This document shows positions 6,552 to 11,168 of a stretch of DNA of 11,168 nucleotides, in pieces. The position numbers were made by a program, and so were the translations under genes. The stretch covers positions 1 through 11,168 of the forward strand of contig CAMCIE010000021.1 in assembly GCA_945874815.1 (NCBI GenBank). The letters are read 5' to 3'. Positions within the stretch are counted from its first letter, which is position 1, and each line of letters starts with the position of its first letter. The notes under the pieces were generated by a model. It saw nothing but the letters and a program-made list of their open reading frames with translations. It did not search any database and was not told the DNA's origin. This stretch comes from an uncultured Bacteroidales bacterium. GTDB taxonomy: Bacteria; Bacteroidota; Bacteroidia; Bacteroidales; UBA932.

Positions 6552-8713
6552 GATCGTGATATTTTCAAAATGTTCCTGAGATTTTTCATCTGTGAGATAA
6601 CTTTGTCAAGCTCAAGGTTGCTCGGCACCGCAATCTTCATCATTATGTCGTATGTTCCGTTTCTGTCATTTTCTGTCACCGAAAATTGCCTTATCGATGC
6701 CCTGAATGTGTTGACGATATCCATGATTTCATTGATGACTGATGCTTCCTTGGCAGCAATGACACGGAGTCCGGTCTGGAAATTGCCGTTGGAAGGATTG
6801 TCGCTCCATCTGACTTTCTGAAGCCTGTATGGATATTTTTCTATGAGCCTTGCAGCATTTGGGCATGAAATCCTGTGAATCTTGATGCCTTCAGTCCTTG
6901 TGACGAATCCGAAAACATCATCTCCGAAAACAGGATTGCAGCATTTGGCCATACGGTAGTCCATTCCACGTACATTCTTCGCATCGATTACCAGAATGTC
7001 ATCCCCGCCTTTAGGGTTGGAAGACACGCCACGGGTTTTCTTCTCCGGTTCCGGGGTTTCGGCCTGAGGCTCGGTGCTTCTTATTTCAAGTATCCATGTC
7101 TTTACATCTGCCACGTCAACCTCTCCCGCTCCTATGGCAGCATAGAACGAATTCACGGTCTTGTACTGGTACTTCTTCAGGATGACAGCCATAGTCTCGT
7201 CGTCAAGCTCCATTTTCCAGTTCTTCAACCTTCTGGACAACAGTTCCTTGCCATCGGCTGCCTTTTGGAATTCTGCCTCGCTTAGCTTCTGTCGGATCTT
7301 GTTGCGGGCCTTTGTCGTCACGACGAAATTGAGCCAGTCTGACGATGGCTTCTGGTTCTTGCCGGACATGATTTCCACCACATCTCCGGTTTTGAGCTTT
7401 TCCTTTATAGGTACAGCCTTGCCGTTCACCTTGCCTCCTGTGCATTTTACTCCCAGGTTGCTGTGGATGTCAAATGCAAAATCCAGCACGGTTGCTCCTT
7501 CGGGAAGTTTGCGTAGCTCTCCTGAAGGGGTGAACACAAACACCTCTTTAGAAGGAAGGGCGAGTATATCCTCCTCATAATATGAGGCCATCGGATCTTC
7601 CTCGGACCCTATAGGATGTTCAAGGGCGCGGCGCACGGCAGTAAGCCATTTGTCGAGCGTGGCTTCATGGCGTATTCCTTTGTATGACCAGTGTGAGGCA
7701 AGGCCGTTTTCTGCCATGTCATCCATCCTTTTAGTCCTTATCTGCACTTCGAGGAAGCTTCCTTCCTTGTTTTTTACAGTTATGTGCAGGGACTCATATC
7801 CGTTTGGCTTCGGATTGGATATCCAGTCACGCAGACGTTTGGTATCTGATTCATATTCTTCTGTCACATAGGAGAATACCTTCCAGCAGAGGGCATGCTC
7901 GGTCTCCCTGTCCTCCTCACAGTCAATGATGAAGCGGATGGCAAACACATCGAAGACACCTTCGAACGGCACCTTCTGTTTCTGCATCTTCTTGTAGATG
8001 GATAGGGCTGTCTTCGTTCTTATTTTCAGCTTGTATTGTATGCCTTCATCCAAAAGTTTCTGCTTGAGGGGCTCGATGAACTGCACCATCAGTTTCTGTC
8101 TGTCTCCCTCTGTACTTTTGAGCTTGTTGGTGATTGCCCTGTATTGTTCCGGGTCGGCATATCTGAAATATATGTCCTCCATTTCACTCTTGATATTGTA
8201 CAGTCCCAGCTGGTGGGCAAGAGGTATGTACAGCATCATGGTCTCAAGGATTTTCCTTTCCCTGGACAGTTTCGGGAACATGTCGAGGGAACGCATGACT
8301 TCAAGCCTGTCTGCAATCTTCAGCACGGTCACACGCGGATCCTTTGAATAGGAAACGATAAGCTTTTTATAGTTTTCTGCTTCGAGTCTTGTATCCTTGG
8401 GCTTTATGGTGGAAATCTTGTTCAGTCCGTCAACCATTGTCATGACATCCTGACCAAACTGCCATCCGGACATGTCACAGCCATCCTCACTGAAGCGCGA
8501 CGCCTCATGCAAGTAAACAGCTGCGATGCATTCTGCAGGGAGACCGATTTCGTCATAAGCAATCTTCGCAACACCGTCAGGGTGTTCGATGAAAGGATGC
8601 CCATTGCCGCGAACGCGGCCTGCAAGGGCTTCTTCTGCAATGGAATAGGCGGCTTTTATCAGCGCAATTCCATTCTCGTCAAACCGAGGAAAGAGTTCTT
8701 CGAATCTGTCCAT
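6548..8713 (-). CDS. relA: RelA/SpoT homologue, probably synthetase-only
   Basis: Long RSH enzyme of 721 residues that makes the alarmone (p)ppGpp by moving pyrophosphate from ATP to GTP or GDP on starved ribosomes. Domains in order: HD (about 20-170), synthetase (about 215-350), TGS (389-450), helical (to about 545), a charged linker (about 547-572), the conserved-cysteine region (MAKCCNP, 588-594) and ACT (647-718). Synthetase motifs look intact: RTKTALSIYKKM (232-243), Asp255 in FDVFAIR, NPKPNGYES (300-308) and EVQIRTK (322-328). The HD site is damaged: His44, His69 and Asp135 remain, but HD reads HE (70), the ED pair reads RF (73-74), and the Asn after Asp135 is Val139. The loop that is RFKD in bifunctional enzymes reads RLRD (293-296). 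Hydrolase loss is inferred. Bacteroidota usually carry a second, bifunctional RSH. It heads a tightly packed - strand chain and is divergent from the TRIC gene. Confidence 0.9.
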   Translation of the reverse strand: MDRFEELFPRFDENGIALIKAAYSIAEEALAGRVRGNGHPFIEHPDGVAKIAYDEIGLPAECIAAVYLHEASRFSEDGCDMSGWQFGQDVMTMVDGLNKISTIKPKDTRLEAENYKKLIVSYSKDPRVTVLKIADRLEVMRSLDMFPKLSRERKILETMMLYIPLAHQLGLYNIKSEMEDIYFRYADPEQYRAITNKLKSTEGDRQKLMVQFIEPLKQKLLDEGIQYKLKIRTKTALSIYKKMQKQKVPFEGVFDVFAIRFIIDCEEDRETEHALCWKVFSYVTEEYESDTKRLRDWISNPKPNGYESLHITVKNKEGSFLEVQIRTKRMDDMAENGLASHWSYKGIRHEATLDKWLTAVRRALEHPIGSEEDPMASYYEEDILALPSKEVFVFTPSGELRKLPEGATVLDFAFDIHSNLGVKCTGGKVNGKAVPIKEKLKTGDVVEIMSGKNQKPSSDWLNFVVTTKARNKIRQKLSEAEFQKAADGKELLSRRLKNWKMELDDETMAVILKKYQYKTVNSFYAAIGAGEVDVADVKTWILEIRSTEPQAETPEPEKKTRGVSSNPKGGDDILVIDAKNVRGMDYRMAKCCNPVFGDDVFGFVTRTEGIKIHRISCPNAARLIEKYPYRLQKVRWSDNPSNGNFQTGLRVIAAKEASVINEIMDIVNTFRASIRQFSVTENDRNGTYDIMMKIAVPSNLELDKVISQMKNLRNILKISRS

Positions 8714-8717
8714 AACC

Positions 8718-8743
8718 TCTCAATTTCTCAAATTTCTCAAGTT
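8718..8743. repeat. Three short tandem repeats in the relA leader
   Basis: Three consecutive imperfect copies of an 8-9 base unit: TCTCAATT (8718-8725), TCTCAAATT (8726-8734) and TCTCAAGTT (8735-8743). They end 5 bp upstream of the relA start codon. In the relA mRNA they read as a purine-rich leader with repeated GAGAA-like units, which might serve as translation-initiation sequence. The array is too short to rule out chance. Confidence 0.5.
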
Positions 8744-8784
8744 TCGCGAGTGCGGAACCATTGTTTAAAAATCATACGAACCTT

Positions 8785-8815
8785 CAAATATATGAATTTT
8801 ACTTCAACAATCGAA
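8785..8815 (-). promoter_or_regulatory. Probable promoter for relA
   Basis: On the - strand, TATATTTG (8792-8785) fits the -7 element TAnnTTTG exactly. TTCG (8815-8812), 19 bases upstream, fits three of four bases of the TTTG element. The predicted start near 8778 gives a leader of about 65 bases that includes the tandem repeats. It partly overlaps the region expected for the divergent TRIC promoter. Confidence 0.65.
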
Positions 8816-8832
8816 TACTATTTCTATCTTTG
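8802..8832 (+). promoter_or_regulatory. Probable promoter for the TRIC-family gene
   Basis: TATCTTTG at 8825-8832 matches the Bacteroidota -7 element TAnnTTTG. The -33 element is weak: the position with a 19-base spacer reads CTTC (8802-8805), and TTTA at 8798-8801 is an alternative with a longer spacer. The predicted start near 8839 is only about a dozen bases before the ATG at 8852. That supports this ATG over upstream in-frame ones. Confidence 0.6.
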
Positions 8833-8851
8833 CAGGCTCAATTTTTCGACC

Positions 8852-9472
8852 ATGGATTTTGTAACCATTCTTGATTATATAGGTACATTCGCATTCGCCA
8901 TAAGCGGAATCAGGCTTGCCGCAGCGAAGAATTTTGATATCTTCGGTGCCTATGTCGTGGGCTTTGTGACCGCCATCGGAGGAGGTACCTTGAGGGATGT
9001 CCTGCTCGGGATAACCCCATTCTGGATGAACCAGCCATCTTATGTGATAATCACTGCAATAGCCCTGATATTCGTTATCCTCTTCAGGAACAAGCTGGTA
9101 CGTCTGGACAACACCTTCTTCATCTTCGATGCCATCGGTATAGGTCTTTTCACCGTCGTCGGGGTGGAAAAAAGTCTTGATGCCGGTTTCCCGATGTGGG
9201 TGAATATCATCATGGGCTCCATCACAGGAGCGGCAGGAGGTATGTTCCGCGATATTTTCATCAATGAAGTTCCGCTGATTTTCCGTAAGGATATTTATGC
9301 CGTCGCATGTGTGCTGGGAGGTGTGGTTTACTATTGCTGCCTGTGGCTCGGCTGCGGGCATGTGCTCACTCAGGTGATAGCCGCCCTGTCCGTGATACTT
9401 ATAAGGATACTATCAGTCCGTTTCGGCATAAGTCTCCCTTCACTCAGCCCTCTGGAACAAAACAAAGGCTGA
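8852..9472 (+). CDS. TRIC/UPF0126-family membrane protein (YicG-like)
   Basis: A 206-residue inner-membrane protein of the prokaryotic trimeric intracellular cation channel family, formerly UPF0126 (E. coli YicG-like, of similar length). Characterised members conduct monovalent cations as trimers; the physiological role in bacteria is not settled. It is almost wholly hydrophobic, with about seven membrane segments arranged as two internal repeats. Each repeat has the hallmark Gly-rich motif: AIGGGTLRDVLLG at 41-53 and GAAGGMFRDIF at 126-136. The ATG at 8852 begins directly before the first membrane helix. The frame is open upstream into the relA region, but that stretch lacks family sequence and precedes the predicted transcription start. 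It is divergent from relA, with proC 192 bp downstream. Family assignment is firm; ion specificity is not visible. Confidence 0.92.
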   Translation: MDFVTILDYIGTFAFAISGIRLAAAKNFDIFGAYVVGFVTAIGGGTLRDVLLGITPFWMNQPSYVIITAIALIFVILFRNKLVRLDNTFFIFDAIGIGLFTVVGVEKSLDAGFPMWVNIIMGSITGAAGGMFRDIFINEVPLIFRKDIYAVACVLGGVVYYCCLWLGCGHVLTQVIAALSVILIRILSVRFGISLPSLSPLEQNKG

Positions 9473-9569
9473 TGCGGCACAAACCAGGAAAATAGCCGGC
9501 ACAGGATACATTTTCATACTATCAAAAATTTTTACATTTCCTTCTGCTCGTTATAGGCTTCATTTCTTG

Positions 9570-9593
9570 CAACAAAGAAAGTCCATTTTGTTG
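9570..9593. repeat. Inverted repeat over the proC -33 element
   Basis: CAACAAA (9570-9576) and TTTGTTG (9587-9593) form a perfect 7-bp inverted repeat with a 10-base spacer. The right arm contains the TTTG of the proC promoter. The placement would suit a regulator site, but the arms are AT-rich and a chance match is possible. Confidence 0.4.
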
Positions 9594-9617
9594 TATAGTA
9601 AATAATTCATAAATTTG
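9587..9617 (+). promoter_or_regulatory. Bacteroidota-type promoter for proC
   Basis: TTTG (9587-9590), a 19-base spacer and TAAATTTG (9610-9617) match the consensus TTTG-N19-TAnnTTTG exactly. The predicted start near 9624 gives a leader of about 41 bases before the proC ATG. A separate promoter implies that proC is not simply read through from the TRIC gene. Confidence 0.85.
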
Positions 9618-9621
9618 TTCT

Positions 9622-9638
9622 CAGGTCGGACTGACCTG
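9622..9638. promoter_or_regulatory. Palindrome at the proC transcription start
   Basis: CAGGTC (9622-9627) and GACCTG (9633-9638) make a perfect 6-bp inverted repeat around GGACT. It lies on the predicted start point (about 9624), so it may be an operator, or a hairpin at the very 5' end of the mRNA. It lacks a T run, so it is not an intrinsic terminator. Confidence 0.45.
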
Positions 9639-9664
9639 TATGTTGAATGTAAATTTTTGATATA

Positions 9665-10456
9665 ATGAAGATTACAATAATCGGAGCAGGCAATATGGGC
9701 GGTGCTCTCGCCATCGGATGGGCGAAAAGTGGTAATAACGAGATTACAGTTACGGCAAGGACGGAGCAGACTCTTTCACGTTTTGCCGGAGTGGACAACA
9801 TCTGCACTTCCACTGACAATCGGGAGGCTGTAAGGGGGGCTGATGTGGTCGTACTTGCGGTCAAGCCGTGGCTGATTGAGGATGTGTGCAGGCAGATTGC
9901 CGGAAACCTTGATTTTTCCCGCCAGATCATCCTCTCTGTGGCGGCCAATATTTTCTTTGATTCCCTGCGCGAGTTCCTGGGCTGTGAAACTGCAAAGGTC
10001 TGCTACATAATGCCAAACATAGCTGCTGAATATGGCGAGGCAATGACTTATCTTGCTCCTGAGGGGGGATTTTCGGCTGAAGACACATCCATTGCCAGGG
10101 ATTTGCTTCTCGAGGTTGGCAAGGTCAAGGTCTGCAAAGAAAAGGAGGTGGCGGCAGGCAATATGCTCTCCGGCTGCGGCATTGCCTATGTCATGCGTTT
10201 TATTCATGCCATGATGGAAGGCGGCGTGGAGATGGGACTTTATCCCAAGGAGGCTCAGGAGATTGCGATGCAGACCATGAAAGGTGCCGTGGCTGTTCTT
10301 GAGGGCAAGAACATGCACCCTGCCGTGGGTATCGACAAGGTTACGACTCCGGGAGGCCTTACTATCCGCGGACTGAACGAACTTGACCACGCCGGTTTCA
10401 ATTCGGCCGTCATCCGCTGCCTCAAGGCCGGCCTTGTCATCACCCTTCCTGATTAA
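9665..10456 (+). CDS. proC: Pyrroline-5-carboxylate reductase
   Basis: Reduces 1-pyrroline-5-carboxylate to proline with NAD(P)H, the last step of proline synthesis; a cytosolic oligomer. The product is 263 residues, the normal length. The N-terminal Rossmann motif is IGAGNMGGAL (6-15), followed by LAVKP (64-68) and the MPNIAAEYGEAMT segment (116-128). SGCGIAYVMRFIHAMMEGG at 169-187 is the dimerisation and active-site helix region. The family signature TTPGGLTIRGLNELD lies at 227-241. Cys-Gly-Ile-Ala replaces the commoner Ser-Gly-Pro-Ala, as in other Bacteroidota ProC proteins I recall. It is driven by its own promoter (9587-9617). Its last 17 bp overlap, tail to tail, the end of the AraC-type gene on the other strand, leaving no room for a separate terminator between them. 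Confidence 0.95.
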   Translation: MKITIIGAGNMGGALAIGWAKSGNNEITVTARTEQTLSRFAGVDNICTSTDNREAVRGADVVVLAVKPWLIEDVCRQIAGNLDFSRQIILSVAANIFFDSLREFLGCETAKVCYIMPNIAAEYGEAMTYLAPEGGFSAEDTSIARDLLLEVGKVKVCKEKEVAAGNMLSGCGIAYVMRFIHAMMEGGVEMGLYPKEAQEIAMQTMKGAVAVLEGKNMHPAVGIDKVTTPGGLTIRGLNELDHAGFNSAVIRCLKAGLVITLPD

Positions 10457-11168
10457 TAATTTTCTTGCGCCAACGCATTGGTGAACAGCCTTCCTTCTCG
10501 CTGAATGTCCTGGAGAAATGGCTGACGGAAAGAAAACCTGAGGAATCGGATATGTCCTGAATCTTGATATGGGGATTCCCCATCATCAGATTTTTTGCAT
10601 ATTCGATTCTGAAGTCCGTGATCCAGTCCCGGAAACTCTTCTTATAGACGTTGTTGATGTATTCCGACAGGTAGGTCCTGTTGGTACACAATTGCTGCGA
10701 CAACTCGTTTAGGGTGAGCCCGGGTTTGCGGTAACCTTCACTTTTGATCCATTCACCAATGCGGCGCTCTATATTCGTATGATAGACGGGAGCGTCTTTT
10801 ATCATGGTGTCATTGACGGTCTTGTTCTTCTCTTCCTCCTCTGTTTGCATATCTTCCATGAAGGCGTCCTCGACTCTTTCATAGAAAAAGCAATAATTCT
10901 GGTAGCAACAAAACAGATAGATATAAAAAGGAGCCGCTGACAATATCCATATAAATACGTATTTGTCCGGAAGGAAGGTAAGCAGACCGCAGCTTATCCC
11001 GAAGCCGATTGCCCAGTATGTAAATACGGACATCCATCTGATATATGAGCCAATATCATCCGAATGGGTGTCCGCAAACATTTTAATTGCCTTTGAATAT
11101 GTCCGCAAAAGCCTGATGGCCAGGAAGAGACCGTATATCACCAATATCAATGCAAATGCTGCTATTGC
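10440..11168 (-). CDS. Membrane-anchored AraC-family regulator (5' partial)
   Basis: The C-terminal part of a transcription regulator. The frame is open to the window edge, so the N-terminus lies outside. A TTG at 11148-11150 is in frame, but the hydrophobic sequence continues before it, so I treat it as internal. Numbering from that TTG, three membrane segments are visible, near 1-18, 37-60 and 64-90. An acidic, charged linker (93-125) follows, then an AraC DNA-binding domain at about 128-230. That domain has two helix-turn-helix units: LTLNELSQQLCTNRTYLSEY (145-164), and IKIQDISDSSGF...HFSRTFSEKEGCSP (195-224). Bacteroidota often carry such multi-membrane-segment AraC proteins, with a cytosolic DNA-binding tail that may respond to a membrane or extracellular signal. 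Target and ligand are unknown. Its end overlaps proC by 17 bp in convergent orientation. Confidence 0.88.
   Translation of the reverse strand, partial: AIAAFALILVIYGLFLAIRLLRTYSKAIKMFADTHSDDIGSYIRWMSVFTYWAIGFGISCGLLTFLPDKYVFIWILSAAPFYIYLFCCYQNYCFFYERVEDAFMEDMQTEEEEKNKTVNDTMIKDAPVYHTNIERRIGEWIKSEGYRKPGLTLNELSQQLCTNRTYLSEYINNVYKKSFRDWITDFRIEYAKNLMMGNPHIKIQDISDSSGFLSVSHFSRTFSEKEGCSPMRWRKKIINQEG

Noticed and set aside
8507..8851. Upstream extension of the TRIC-family frame into relA
   Set aside because: The extra 115 residues are the antisense of relA plus the intergenic region, and the predicted transcription start lies at about 8839.
8804..9361. 185-codon - strand frame opposite the TRIC-family gene
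   Set aside because: Its His/Asp/Glu-rich sequence is what antisense of a hydrophobic membrane gene gives; it has no domain or promoter.
9473..9586. Possible terminator or small RNA after the TRIC-family gene
   Set aside because: Only AT-rich short repeats such as AAAAATTTTT are present; no GC-rich stem with a T run.
9640..9660. Six-codon frame (MLNVNF) in the proC leader
   Set aside because: Too short and AT-rich to separate from chance; no supporting signal.

Overview
The window looks like chromosomal housekeeping DNA from a member of the Bacteroidota, most likely Bacteroidales. Three things point there: promoters of the TTTG-N19-TAnnTTTG type with no strong Shine-Dalgarno sequences, a Bacteroidota-type ProC, and a lipoprotein GH3 enzyme next to a GH144-like remnant. 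The genus cannot be fixed from the sequence. I see no tRNA, rRNA, CRISPR array, insertion sequence or phage gene.

Layout. On the + strand, 1-2674 holds ung (5' end outside the window), coaD and a secreted protein with two thioredoxin-like modules. The coaD and redoxin genes overlap by ATGA. On the - strand, ppa (2711-3334) has its own promoter. A four-part - strand chain follows, listed in transcription order: relA-like (8713-6548), a C_GCAxxG_C_C protein (6551-6045), a 67-codon remnant of a GH144-type glycoside hydrolase (6048-5845), and a GH3 beta-glucosidase lipoprotein (5815-3506). The chain ends in a strong terminator at 3457-3488. Divergent from relA, a TRIC/UPF0126 membrane protein lies at 8852-9472, followed by proC at 9665-10456. 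The window closes with the 3' part of a membrane-anchored AraC-type regulator on the - strand (10440-11168), whose end overlaps the end of proC by 17 bp.

Functions are mostly core: uracil repair, CoA synthesis, pyrophosphate removal, (p)ppGpp signalling and proline synthesis. The accessory part is the sugar-hydrolase pair. The GH3 enzyme is intact, but its neighbour keeps only the C-terminal end of a Glycoamylase/GH144-type domain. This looks like a decayed beta-1,2-glucan cassette whose residue is now joined by an ATGA overlap to an unrelated gene. The RelA-like protein keeps its synthetase motifs but has lost several residues of the HD hydrolase site, so it is probably a synthetase-only enzyme. 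I found no clearly new biological system. The GH144 remnant and the tightly packed relA-to-bglX chain are the observations most worth a second look.
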